This document shows, piece after piece, positions 1 to 7,371 of a stretch of 28,901 bases of DNA. The translations under genes were made by a program, and so were the position numbers. Numbering within the stretch: position 1 is the first letter of the stretch; each line of letters starts with the position of its first letter. Source of the DNA: a bacterium. Its GTDB lineage: Bacteria; Patescibacteriota; Gracilibacteria; UM-FILTER-43-11. The stretch is taken from assembly GCA_030426875.1 (NCBI GenBank), contig JAUHXI010000001.1, positions 1 to 28,901 on the forward strand, read 5' to 3'. The notes under the pieces were generated by a model. It was not told the origin of the DNA. It made no database searches and worked only from the letters and a program-made list of their open reading frames with translations.

Positions 1-721
1 AAATGATCCAATTGTACCCCTCTTTTTTCCCCACCCAAAAAACCTGACCCGGTGCGTGCTCGGCCAATCGGGCGCTATTTTCGTCATTGGCATTCAAAAC
101 ACACCAGTCTGCCTCCGTTTGATGGGCAACAAGATTTGCTTTTGCATTCACATAATCCTCCATGTTTTCGTGCCAGTCCATATGATTGGGGCTGATGTTC
201 AGCACCCCCGCAATGTGGGGAGACATCTGCAGATCAGCAAATTGAAAGCTCGAAACTTCCATCAAAATAGGCTGATCTCTTCTTTCCATTGTCTCACCCA
301 AAATGGGCGAACGGTCATTTCCTCCCACAATGATTTTCCCTTCATAATGGGCTGTTAAAATGGCATCCAACATGCCTGTGGTCGTTGTTTTTCCATTGCT
401 ACCAGTGATGCCAGTGAGTCTGTCCCGCCCTTCTTCCAAGGTCATTTCAGTCAAAGAGGTGACAACAGCACCTTCTTCCTTCGCTTTTAAAATGCTTTCC
501 AAATTGTAGTGGACCCCAGGACTTCTGATGATGGTTTTGAAGCTTGTCAAATCATTAAAGGCCTCTTTTCCAAGTTGTTTTTTTATGCCTTCAGGCATTT
601 CAAGGGTTTCTTTTTCATCACAAATGGTGATGTTCACATAACCTTTTTCTCGCAAAAATTTAAGGGCGTACTGGCCTTCATTGCCGTAGCCGAGGATAGC
701 GATGGGGGGAGTGAACTTCAT
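1..721 (-). CDS. murD: UDP-N-acetylmuramoyl-L-alanine--D-glutamate ligase (MurD), 5' part, cut by window edge
   Basis: Cytoplasmic Mur ligase that adds D-glutamate to UDP-MurNAc-L-alanine using ATP, in peptidoglycan precursor synthesis. The reading frame starts at ATG 719-721 and stays open to base 1, giving 240 of the roughly 450 residues usual for the family. Seen directly: an N-terminal Rossmann-like glycine stretch (ILGYGNEG, residues 9-16), the SPGV motif near residue 67, the Mur ligase P-loop GITGSNGKTTT (residues 104-114), MEVSSFQ (153-159), and NISPNHMDWH near residue 170. The SSFQ and NI..xH.D.H motifs favour MurD over MurC, MurE and MurF. The start lies 9 nt after the stop of the upstream secreted-protein gene, so the two are probably co-transcribed. 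The C-terminal domain lies outside the window. Confidence 0.94.
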   Translation of the reverse strand, partial: MKFTPPIAILGYGNEGQYALKFLREKGYVNITICDEKETLEMPEGIKKQLGKEAFNDLTSFKTIIRSPGVHYNLESILKAKEEGAVVTSLTEMTLEEGRDRLTGITGSNGKTTTTGMLDAILTAHYEGKIIVGGNDRSPILGETMERRDQPILMEVSSFQFADLQMSPHIAGVLNISPNHMDWHENMEDYVNAKANLVAHQTEADWCVLNANDENSARLAEHAPGQVFWVGKKEGYNWII

Positions 722-730
722 AGGATGGTA

Positions 731-1315
731 CTATTCGTTTATTTCATAAATCACTGGCCATTCATCTGACATGATCAGTTTATCACAATCGAAATTTGAA
801 ATCTGAGAAATAAGTTCCATTTTTTTATTGGCATCATTCCATTGGTAGTCAAGCACACTCCCACACTGAGCATGGCCAGCAAATTTGGTAAAAATCATCA
901 GGTTTCCATTTTCATCCAAATCTGCAAGGCCTCCAAAACCATCCTCACTCACCACTTCATTGTCGTCTTCATCAAATCTTGTCATTTTTAATTCCGTCGC
1001 CTCTTGAGTATTCGAATTATAGTGATAGAGCCTATAGCCTTCCTGATATGCATATAGCTCGCATGCAACTAAAACAACAGATTCATTTTTGTTAACCTTG
1101 TATTCAGTGATGCCGCTATAACTTGTGAAACGTGTATTTGCCCCATCATTACATGCCTCAGGCCATTGTAATATTTTATTCCAAGCAATGCGGTCTGGGT
1201 GGACAACTTCTTCCGAATCAATTTCACCCTCACTGATTTCAATGGCAGGAGTTTCTTGGAGAGTTTCAGCTGGCCTTATCATTCCAAACATCATGAGTAC
1301 AATCAATGCTTTCAT
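731..1315 (-). CDS. Secreted DUF1176-like protein
   Basis: 194 aa. A short hydrophobic N-terminus (MKALIVLMMFGMI) followed by polar acidic sequence suggests an exported protein, although the signal peptide is short and has only one lysine. Residues from about 75 on show a pattern like DUF1176: VLVACELYAYQ, then a stretch with a GLADLDENGNL turn, then KFAGHAQCGSVLDYQW, where the C-G pair and the following aromatic/W match the GDCG...W..dg..F.L pattern of that family. The function of DUF1176 is unknown. An in-frame TGA lies 14 codons upstream with no other ATG between, which supports this start. No clear Shine-Dalgarno is visible. The family match rests on motif memory only; the ORF itself is well supported by its tight fit between neighbours. 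Confidence 0.6.
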   Translation of the reverse strand: MKALIVLMMFGMIRPAETLQETPAIEISEGEIDSEEVVHPDRIAWNKILQWPEACNDGANTRFTSYSGITEYKVNKNESVVLVACELYAYQEGYRLYHYNSNTQEATELKMTRFDEDDNEVVSEDGFGGLADLDENGNLMIFTKFAGHAQCGSVLDYQWNDANKKMELISQISNFDCDKLIMSDEWPVIYEINE

Positions 1316-1401
1316 TATTAATGAGGTTAGTGGGAATCAATTTTATACTCTTTCTTGAGGCTGGCCCATGGACTGTAGACGAACTCATTTTACTATAAAC
1401 C

Positions 1402-1935
1402 TTAATTTTTATCACGATTTTTGGGTGTCCATTTAGTACTCTCCAATCGATAAACAAAGCAATCATCCAATCCAAATTGTCGCTGTTCCATTCGTTTAAA
1501 CCCTAGTTTTTCATAAAATCGATGAGCCCGGGTGTTGCTTGTCAGGGGATCAACCAACACTGCTTTGGTGCGGGCATCATCAAAAATATTATCCAAAACT
1601 AAATTCATGATGTGAGTCCCATGCCCTTTTCCTAGGTAGTCCTTTTCGCCAATCCAAATGTCGATGGCACGCAAGTTGTTTTCAATGTCGCCCCAGTAAT
1701 GAGTTTCTTCTAGAGCCGGGTCAATGATTTGTACACAACCAATGGGCACCCCATTGACTTCGGCAATGAGCTGCTGGCGCCATTCAGGATTTTTTTGAAG
1801 TTCAATTTCCCATTGCCAATCGTCATTGGGATCCGAAGCAATGACATGGGGCTGTTCATCCCACTTTTTTAGGGTGTTTAGATCTTTGATGGTGGCAGGA
1901 CGAAGTTCGAGCATGGGTTCTATTTTGTTTAACAT
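1402..1935 (-). CDS. GNAT N-acetyltransferase, AAC(6')-like (Acetyltransf_8 type)
   Basis: 177 aa, cytosolic. Acetyl-CoA-dependent acyl transfer is expected. The N-terminus LELRPATIKDLNTLKKW is a standard GNAT beta1-alpha1. The stretch IDIWIGEKDYLGKGHGTHI contains the acetyl-CoA-binding R/Q-x-x-G-x-G/A loop in the form LGKGHGT (about residues 103-109). The C-terminus with VDPLTSNTRAHRFYEKLGF and then FGLDDCFVYRLE is the arrangement seen in AAC(6') aminoglycoside acetyltransferase relatives. Many chromosomal proteins of this shape are not resistance enzymes, so the substrate is left open. M1 and M8 are both possible starts. The gene lies 15 nt downstream of the permease gene and 86 nt upstream of the DUF1176-like gene. 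Confidence 0.82.
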   Translation of the reverse strand: MLNKIEPMLELRPATIKDLNTLKKWDEQPHVIASDPNDDWQWEIELQKNPEWRQQLIAEVNGVPIGCVQIIDPALEETHYWGDIENNLRAIDIWIGEKDYLGKGHGTHIMNLVLDNIFDDARTKAVLVDPLTSNTRAHRFYEKLGFKRMEQRQFGLDDCFVYRLESTKWTPKNRDKN

Positions 1936-1950
1936 TATGATTTTAAGTCA

Positions 1951-2700
1951 TCATCCTAGTAAATCCACTATCAATTTGATGATGCTGGCAGTTAAAATCA
2001 ATAAAAACAAGCCACGCACATAGACATTTCCTTTTTTGACACTGATGCCTGCCCCAATCCAAGCGCCCACGCCCATTCCCATACCCAAGGCGATGCCGGA
2101 AGGGTAGTGGATGCTACCGTGGTAGGCAAATACAATTGCGGCACTGAGGGACATGAATAAACCAACCATTCTGCTAATGGCCGCACTTTTGATGAAATTC
2201 ATGCCAATTAAAAGGAAGATGAAGGTGATAAAAGTGCCAAATCCAATGCCAAAAAATCCACCATAAATGCCAAGTAAAAAAGTTAAAATTAGAGCAGTGA
2301 TCCAATGCCTATGAGTCAATTTTTTCTGATTCAATCCTAATTTATTTTTGAACATCAAAAAAATAAAAATCACCACAAATAAAATGATGACAACAATTTT
2401 TAGATTATTTTCATTCGTTTTTAGGGCTAGATTTGAACCAATGAAGGAGCCTAAGGCTGCAAATGAACCAAACAAAAGGCCGAGCTTCATTTTCAATTTT
2501 TTGGACTTGTGAAATCTGAGAGTGCTAAAAAAAGCTAAAAAAACCACTCCAAAGCGATTAGTGGCGATGGCGGTATGGATCGGGAGGCCTGTGAGCAAAA
2601 TGACAGGCAGGCTCACTAAGCCTCCACTGCCAACACTGGAGCCATAAAGGCCTGAAAGCAGGCCTCCGATGAATAAGATAATGATTTTACTTAGCTCCAT
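1951..2700 (-). CDS. TauE/SafE-family membrane permease
   Basis: 249 aa, inner-membrane protein with about eight hydrophobic segments. The opening ILFIGGLLSGLYGSSVGSGGLVSLPVILLTG is the family's N-terminal repeat (G-x-x-x-G...G-G-G-x-x-x-x-P), and a second copy, LLGIYGGFFGIGFGTF, occurs near residue 150, as expected for the two-fold repeated TauE/SafE fold (PF01925). Family members move sulfite, organosulfonates, thiosulfate or related anions; the substrate here cannot be read from sequence. The start codon overlaps the last 10 nt of the upstream Cys-rich gene, so translation is likely coupled and the two products may work together. Confidence 0.88.
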   Translation of the reverse strand: MELSKIIILFIGGLLSGLYGSSVGSGGLVSLPVILLTGLPIHTAIATNRFGVVFLAFFSTLRFHKSKKLKMKLGLLFGSFAALGSFIGSNLALKTNENNLKIVVIILFVVIFIFLMFKNKLGLNQKKLTHRHWITALILTFLLGIYGGFFGIGFGTFITFIFLLIGMNFIKSAAISRMVGLFMSLSAAIVFAYHGSIHYPSGIALGMGMGVGAWIGAGISVKKGNVYVRGLFLLILTASIIKLIVDLLG

Positions 2701-3029
2701 TCTTTAACGGTTACCTTTTTTGAATCAAAAATAAAACAGTGCGGCATCCAACAGTCTGACTTTTCTACACCCACTTTGTGACCGTTCATGCATTCGGTGT
2801 TCAACCCATCAAGTCCGTCTTGACCACAACAGCCATTTCCTTTGGGTGGTTTGACATTCCTGAAATCCTTCAAGTGTATCATAGGGCATTTTTTCAATTC
2901 GCCATAGAATTTACCATCGTTTAACAGTCCTTCTTTTTCCAAATTTTTTACGGGCGCATTAAGCTTTAGATTACATTTTTTACAGTGGATTGAAGTAAGA
3001 TTCCCGAATTTTTCTTTCAGTTCATTCAT
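2691..3029 (-). CDS. Small cysteine-rich, probably metal-binding protein
   Basis: 112 aa, no signal peptide. Nine or so cysteines are arranged as CKKC (residues 16-19), KKCP near 48, GCCGQDGLDG near 67, TEC near 80, SDCW near 92 and HCF near 98. The GCCGxDGLDGxNxxC...G.xVGxExSDCW pattern looks like a conserved family signature, but I cannot name the family. Zn or Fe-S binding is an inference from the cysteines and histidines. It is the first gene of the minus-strand run and overlaps the TauE-like permease by 10 nt, hinting at a shared role, perhaps in sulfur or metal handling. The leader is A/T-rich, with no clear Shine-Dalgarno. Confidence 0.72.
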   Translation of the reverse strand: MNELKEKFGNLTSIHCKKCNLKLNAPVKNLEKEGLLNDGKFYGELKKCPMIHLKDFRNVKPPKGNGCCGQDGLDGLNTECMNGHKVGVEKSDCWMPHCFIFDSKKVTVKEWS

Positions 3030-3059
3030 TTTAAAATCATTTAGACAACGCTTTAGTCT

Positions 3060-3345
3060 TTCTATTCTTATTTTAACCGATTTTAAGCCACATAAAAATA
3101 TGATTAAAACATATAAAGAAATTTAATTAAACATAATAAAACACAATAAACATTGACAAGATTACCTAAAATTAATTACACTAGCTTCAGATTAGTTGAA
3201 TTAATCTAGATTTAATTAAATTAGTTTAAATTTAGTTAAAACTAATTTGAATTGAGAAAAGCTAATTAAATTAATATAAAACTAATAAAAATAAATAAAA
3301 CTTAATTGAATTGAACTAGTTTTAATTAAATTAAGTCATTTTTCT
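3060..3345. repeat. AT-rich block of degenerate, helically spaced TTTAATTAAATTA repeats
   Basis: About 285 bp of almost pure A/T made of variants of TTAATTRAATTA. The 11-mer TAATTAAATTA occurs exactly at 3213-3223, 3263-3273 and 3323-3333 (spacings 50 and 60 bp, near whole helical turns). A longer unit, CTAGWTTTAATTAAATTA, occurs at 3206-3223 and 3316-3333, 110 bp apart. Further weaker copies lie at 3191-3209, 3242-3256 and 3302-3319. A TTGACA (3153-3158) followed after 18 nt by TACACT (3177-3182) could be a plus-strand promoter inside the block. The block sits directly upstream of a small HTH gene, so an operator array or curved/unwinding DNA is plausible. No protein-coding frame is visible. 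Confidence 0.6.
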
Positions 3346-3386
3346 TTCCGCCTCTCAAAAATTTAAACCAAAATAAAAACTTGATT

Positions 3387-3557
3387 GTGACTCCAGTGAT
3401 TTACACCACCGAACAGATTGCAAAACTCCTCCAAATCCATCCGCTGACCGTGCTCAAATACATCAAAATGGGCAAGCTCAAGGCGGTTAAATTGGGTAGA
3501 GTCTATCGCATCACCGACAAATTTTTGCAAGAATTCATGAACAATGAGATGGCATAG
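3387..3557 (+). CDS. Small excisionase-like HTH DNA-binding protein (HTH_17 type)
   Basis: 56 codons from GTG 3387 to TAG 3555-3557 (58 if TTG 3381 is used). The product begins VTPVIYTTEQIAKLLQIHP and continues with TVLKYIKMGKLKAVKLGR, VYRITDKFLQEFM. This is the classic winged-helix layout of excisionase/MerR-type HTH_17 proteins: a first helix in TTEQIAKLL, a recognition helix in HPLTVLKYIKMGKL, a wing in KAVKLGRVYRI, and a final helix. Such proteins bind AT-rich DNA as excisionases or small regulators. No Shine-Dalgarno is seen; the leader is A-rich. It follows the AT-rich repeat block, so autoregulation through those repeats is a natural guess. It is the only plus-strand gene among minus-strand neighbours. 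Confidence 0.8.
   Translation: MTPVIYTTEQIAKLLQIHPLTVLKYIKMGKLKAVKLGRVYRITDKFLQEFMNNEMA
3388..3401. repeat. Direct repeat TGACTCCAGTGATT, copy 1
   Basis: Exact 14-bp match to 3858-3871. This copy overlaps the first codons of the HTH gene. The two copies bracket about 470 bp that contain the HTH gene and its terminator. Confidence 0.55.
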
Positions 3558-3620
3558 CCCTCATTTATTCAGCCCTCTCCACCCTTGACTTTCGGCTGAA
3601 AAACAAACAAAAAACGTCCG

Positions 3621-3653
3621 AACTCTCCAGTTTTCGCTCACTGGGGAGTTTTG
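3621..3653. terminator. Hairpin terminator after the HTH gene, possibly bidirectional
   Basis: AACTCTCCAG (3621-3630) pairs with CTGGGGAGTT (3641-3650) over 10 bp with one G-U pair and a 10-nt loop. On the plus strand only a short TT follows. On the minus strand the stem is followed, after six bases, by a long T-rich run (the complement of the A-rich tract at 3601-3614), so it would work better against transcription coming from the surface-protein cluster. Confidence 0.6.
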
Positions 3654-3794
3654 GCGATGAAGTTTTATCCAAGGCTAAATTCTAAGCACCAAATTCCAAA
3701 TCACAAGTTCCAAAAACCTACTGTAAACATCCCGCCTTACCAGGCACTCCTTTGCTAGAGGGGAATTGTTTTGTGGGGTTGGCAACTCCGGTTT

Positions 3795-3815
3795 AGACGC
3801 GATGAATCGGCGTCT
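3795..3815. repeat. REP-like palindrome
   Basis: AGACGCGATGAATCGGCGTCT: the AGACG and CGAT arms pair with ATCG and CGTCT with one bulged G. It is GC-richer than its surroundings and is followed by CTACGG. Short palindromes around GAGACGC..GCGTCTC are common multi-copy intergenic elements in some phyla; whether this one is multi-copy cannot be seen here. Confidence 0.45.
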
Positions 3816-3857
3816 CTACGGTTCTAAAATCCTATTGCTGTAGGCAATGCTTCGAAT

Positions 3858-3871
3858 TGACTCCAGTGATT
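3858..3871. repeat. Direct repeat TGACTCCAGTGATT, copy 2
   Basis: Exact 14-bp partner of 3388-3401. It lies between the end of the surface-protein cluster and the REP-like palindrome. Confidence 0.55.
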
Positions 3872-3894
3872 CAATCCCAAATTCCATTCATGTC

Positions 3895-3921
3895 CTCCCC
3901 CTTTGGTGGAGCTAGAGGGAG
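3895..3921 (-). terminator. Hairpin directly after the last gene of the surface cluster
   Basis: On the minus strand CTCCCTC (3921-3915) pairs with GGGGGAG (3901-3895) over 7 bp with one wobble and a 13-nt loop, starting 3 nt after the TGA stop. There is no T-run after it, so it may be an RNA-protecting hairpin or a dispersed repeat and not a strong terminator. Confidence 0.4.
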
Positions 3922-3923
3922 CC

Positions 3924-5405
3924 TCACTGACTACACTGATACTTTGCCACAAAGGACACTTCCTTTGTTAGACTAGTGATACTGGAGCCCCCCTTATCTT
4001 GTTCTTGATACCCCTGGGCAATCACGGCGTTCATGACAGAAAGCTCACTGTCCATTTGTTTAATGGCTTCCTCGGCCACACTGTCTAGGGTGATGGCATA
4101 AACAATAGCTGTTTGAGCTTCCTTTTGAGCGATTTCATTCTCCTCTTTTTCATCAATTTGTTCACTAAGCAAGTCCGTCAAAGACCTCACCTCATCTAAA
4201 CTTTCGTAGCGAGTGCAGTTGATTCCTTGTGCCTTTGCAATCTCTTCCTCTTTTCTACAGAGCTTGAGCTCCTCCAGTTGCTGATCATCACAATCATAAA
4301 ATTTACTTTTTTCCGGGTAATAAATCACACAGTCAGATGTTTTATCGGTGTCTAAGCCCCCATATTCCCAGAGACTCTTGTCAAAAAGTGGGGTGACCGG
4401 CCCAACCATATTTTTAACAATCTCCAATTGAGTGCTCACTTCCCCTGTAAATTTATCCCAGCCGCCCCCTTTCACCAGACTCTGAATCTGAGCCCCCTCC
4501 TCCCCCGCAATCGTCAGACTGATCTGATTGGCAGCAGTCCATTGTTTTGCCCTGACTCGAGCATTGGCCCGCGCCATGTCCCAGATACTCCCCCAGGCGG
4601 CATTGTCAGTTTGAACATCTGTTTTTCCTTCATTATTAGACCAGATCACATTTTCGCCACTGCTAATCGAAGCAATGCTATTCCAACTATTCACCACTTG
4701 TTTGATGGCCTGCTCAAACTCGCCATCAGGACAACCGGTGTCATCGGAATGAAAATATTTTCGCGTGTATAAATTGATGGCATTCTCAGCCGAGGCCTCC
4801 ATGCCAAAAAAATATTCATTAGAAGAGACTGTCACCAATTCACCAGATTGATTTCTAGCAGAAATTGGAGCATTAGGATCCGAACCATATTTGCGCAACA
4901 GATCAATCTCGTTGATTAAATAAAGATAATCCTCCTTCAATAAACCCCCGTGAATAGGATCATATAGTAGATAGGAACGGATCATTTCTTGTCCCACCAC
5001 ATCTCTCAAGCTTTCCAAGCTCCAGATCTCATCTCGCAAACAATTGCTGATGAATTGTTCGTTGTATGCATTGTAATTGAAGACCATAAAAAGCGAATCA
5101 TAAGGGTTTTGAATTACAGCATCGTAGGTATTCTCCAGTACCAATTCTTGCGCAACTCTAGCTTGCCCAGATATCCCAGTTTCCTCTCCCTGCGCTTCTT
5201 CCACCTCCCTCATGGTCTTGATGGTTTCAATGGCACTCAACAAGCTCCCCGCCCCATTCACACTTTGCGAACTGAGCATGTGCTCCTTGATGACCGACAC
5301 ATTGCGAGAAATAGTGGGAGAATAAAGCGCTTGCACACTTTGCACATTCAAACCCATCAGTAGAACAAAAGTTAATCCTGTGATGAATAATGATTTAGGT
5401 TTCAT
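3924..5405 (-). CDS. Secreted helical protein of unknown function (surface cluster, last gene)
   Basis: 493 aa. The N-terminus MKPKSLFITGLTFVLLMGLNV, with a likely cleavage after VQA near residue 26, is a clear Sec signal peptide. The mature part is mostly helical and acidic, with cysteines near NCLRDE (about 120), GCPDG (about 225), SDC and YDCDD (about 360-375), LC, NC (about 380-400) and the C-terminal QCSQ, which may form disulfides outside the cell. A long amphipathic Glu/Lys/Gln-rich helix covers roughly residues 380-470. I do not recognise the family. It is the fourth gene after the giant SLH protein on the same strand, and starts 61 nt after the previous gene. No Shine-Dalgarno; the leader is A-rich. 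A role as accessory to the surface giant is an inference from position. Confidence 0.75.
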   Translation of the reverse strand: MKPKSLFITGLTFVLLMGLNVQSVQALYSPTISRNVSVIKEHMLSSQSVNGAGSLLSAIETIKTMREVEEAQGEETGISGQARVAQELVLENTYDAVIQNPYDSLFMVFNYNAYNEQFISNCLRDEIWSLESLRDVVGQEMIRSYLLYDPIHGGLLKEDYLYLINEIDLLRKYGSDPNAPISARNQSGELVTVSSNEYFFGMEASAENAINLYTRKYFHSDDTGCPDGEFEQAIKQVVNSWNSIASISSGENVIWSNNEGKTDVQTDNAAWGSIWDMARANARVRAKQWTAANQISLTIAGEEGAQIQSLVKGGGWDKFTGEVSTQLEIVKNMVGPVTPLFDKSLWEYGGLDTDKTSDCVIYYPEKSKFYDCDDQQLEELKLCRKEEEIAKAQGINCTRYESLDEVRSLTDLLSEQIDEKEENEIAQKEAQTAIVYAITLDSVAEEAIKQMDSELSVMNAVIAQGYQEQDKGGSSITSLTKEVSFVAKYQCSQ

Positions 5406-5466
5406 TTATTTTTTTTATTGCTTTGTAGAACGGAATTCCCACTCAGCGTTCTAAATTTTAAAGTGG

Positions 5467-7371
5467 TTATATATTTAAATCTCTACAAAAATCTTTTTCA
5501 TTCAAGGCTGTGCCTTCCACCATGCTGTTATACGTGCTCTGCATGGCGGCGAAACTATTTTTCATTTGAGTGAGTAAATCCACCACGCGTAACATTTCTA
5601 TATCGCTGATGGCTTTGGTGCCAATGTGATAGTGTTTAATGGCTTCATTGATTGCCTTTTGTTCTTCCTCATTTCTGGTTTTTGCATTTTGAAGTTGCTG
5701 GGTGCTGGTTTGAGTGTTTTCAGCAGAGGTTAAGGGTTTGTTGGCATCTGTCAGGATTTTTTTGATGCTGTCATTGGCTTCTTCAATAGCCTTCTCAGCG
5801 GTTAGGGTTTCAGTCAGTTCGACGCGTGGTTTGACTAAAGTGATCATGTTGAATGAAAAGCTGGGCCCAAACTTACTACTCAAGCCAAAGGCCGCAGAGG
5901 TGTTCTCAAATGGCGAAACATTGGTGGCTAGTGCTTCTTCTAATGCGTCAGCCATGGCAGTGATGTGACAATCAATGCAACCTTCGTTCAAATTGTAGGG
6001 CGCTAAGGGCCGGTTATTTTTAGTCACATCCACACAAAATCCAGCCTCGATGGAAGTGGCAAAGCCAGCCAGATCACTATCATCTTCCCAATTGTCTCCA
6101 AATAGTAGATCACGCGCCCCATCAAAATCACCGCACAAAAATTCTGTCTGCATGCAGATGGGGTCTCCTTCATCATTCAGAGCGATCTTCTTTTCACCAA
6201 GCACGGTGATTTCTATGGGGCTTTCACCCGGTCCGCAAGGGGGCCGTTGGCTTTCGCCAAATTCCTTCAGGGTTCCGCCCACATGCGGCCCAGGGTAGGC
6301 AGGGTTTTGAGCCACGTCTCCCACATTCAATCCATCATCTTTCTTTGGCACGGTTCCGGGGGGACAGACATTGTTATCATCTCCCCCAGCATTTTCCGGC
6401 TTTTTAAAGGTGATGGCGTCCGGATCTTTACAGATGTCACTTGAACCTGTCAGTTCAATCTCACAAAATTGATTGCAACCGTCTCCCGATGTTCGGTTGC
6501 CATCATCACAGGTTTCTCCTAAATCTTTATTCACACTCCCATTCCCACACAAAGGGCTACCTGGATTGGCATTCGGATCTGCGTCAGGATCATCAGGAGG
6601 GACGCATTCAACCGGTTTTTCCTCTTCCTCCACATCCTGACCTTGATTGGGGTTCAAATCAATATCGATCAAGTCATTGAGTGGGATTGGCTCATCCTCC
6701 TCTTCACCTGGAGGGGCTGGGAATTGGTAAACATCACCCATCCAGTCTGCCTGGCTTCCAAATAAGACAATTTCAATCAAATTCAAGTCCACCATCAAAT
6801 CAAAACGAGCATCAAGTGGTCCTCCCACCTGTCCATCCCAAAATTTTTCAGACGCTTGAAATTTCATTTTTAAAGACTTTTGGTTGAAAAATAGGGCTTT
6901 TTCCTTTTCAAAACTTTCCCGGACGTCAAACAAAAAGCTTTGAGAAAAAAATTGATCATTTTCGGAGCCCTCTTCAACACTACAGGCTTTGCGCAATGCC
7001 TCAGGCAGTTTGCTCACCGCTTCGGCACCCATTTCTTCAGTGATTTTTTTGCAGATCTCGTCATCTAAAATAGCCGTGACCAATTCAGGTTCGATGTCAT
7101 ATTGATCGGCTACAATTTGTAACACTTCTTCATCGGCTTTCAGTGAATCCCCATCCGCATTCACATGATTCCCAATCTCACAATAGGTTTGTTGATAGGT
7201 GTTTTTAAGCTCAGCCGTAAAACAATAATTAGCCGCTTCCACTTTTTGACTCATCCCCCATAAAATGACTAGAGCAGCTAGACCGATGATTGTTTTTAGG
7301 TTTTTATTCAAAATTAGTAATGATTCATTTTTATTTTTTTCATTGAATTCGGGCTCAACTGATACTCGCAT
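5467..7371 (-). CDS. Secreted Cys-rich protein with DUF4215/Myxo disulfide-type repeat and CxxCH
   Basis: 634 aa from ATG 7371, which overlaps the previous gene by 17 nt. A TTG at 7311-7309 gives MNKNLKTIIGLAALVILWG, a textbook signal peptide ending in KVEA/ANY, and may be the real start. The mature part has a helical N-domain (about 60-210), an acidic linker rich in E, D and P (about 225-260), a DUF4215-like disulfide repeat at about 274-305 (CGNGSVNKDLGETCDDGN, then SGDGCNQFCE), several further Cys-Pro segments (CPPGTVP, PPCGPGE), a GCIDCHITAMADALEE segment near residue 465, and a long C-terminal coiled-coil-like helix ending with CRDLNI. DUF4215 repeats are known from extracellular proteins. 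CIDCH fits a haem c site but could equally be a disulfide. The exact role is unknown; it is probably a partner of the surface giant. Confidence 0.75.
   Translation of the reverse strand: MRVSVEPEFNEKNKNESLLILNKNLKTIIGLAALVILWGMSQKVEAANYCFTAELKNTYQQTYCEIGNHVNADGDSLKADEEVLQIVADQYDIEPELVTAILDDEICKKITEEMGAEAVSKLPEALRKACSVEEGSENDQFFSQSFLFDVRESFEKEKALFFNQKSLKMKFQASEKFWDGQVGGPLDARFDLMVDLNLIEIVLFGSQADWMGDVYQFPAPPGEEEDEPIPLNDLIDIDLNPNQGQDVEEEEKPVECVPPDDPDADPNANPGSPLCGNGSVNKDLGETCDDGNRTSGDGCNQFCEIELTGSSDICKDPDAITFKKPENAGGDDNNVCPPGTVPKKDDGLNVGDVAQNPAYPGPHVGGTLKEFGESQRPPCGPGESPIEITVLGEKKIALNDEGDPICMQTEFLCGDFDGARDLLFGDNWEDDSDLAGFATSIEAGFCVDVTKNNRPLAPYNLNEGCIDCHITAMADALEEALATNVSPFENTSAAFGLSSKFGPSFSFNMITLVKPRVELTETLTAEKAIEEANDSIKKILTDANKPLTSAENTQTSTQQLQNAKTRNEEEQKAINEAIKHYHIGTKAISDIEMLRVVDLLTQMKNSFAAMQSTYNSMVEGTALNEKDFCRDLNI

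Larger units (their letters stand above)
3654..3894. other. Non-coding stretch with dispersed-repeat character
   Basis: No reading frame with gene-like content. It contains low-complexity words of the type CCAAATTCCAAATC (about 3689-3703) that recall dispersed intergenic filler, a REP-like palindrome at 3795-3815 and the second copy of the 14-bp direct repeat (3858-3871). No RNA gene is recognised. Confidence 0.5.

Noticed and set aside
3060..3345. CRISPR-like array
   Set aside because: The repeats are short and degenerate and there are no unique spacers of constant length or cas genes.
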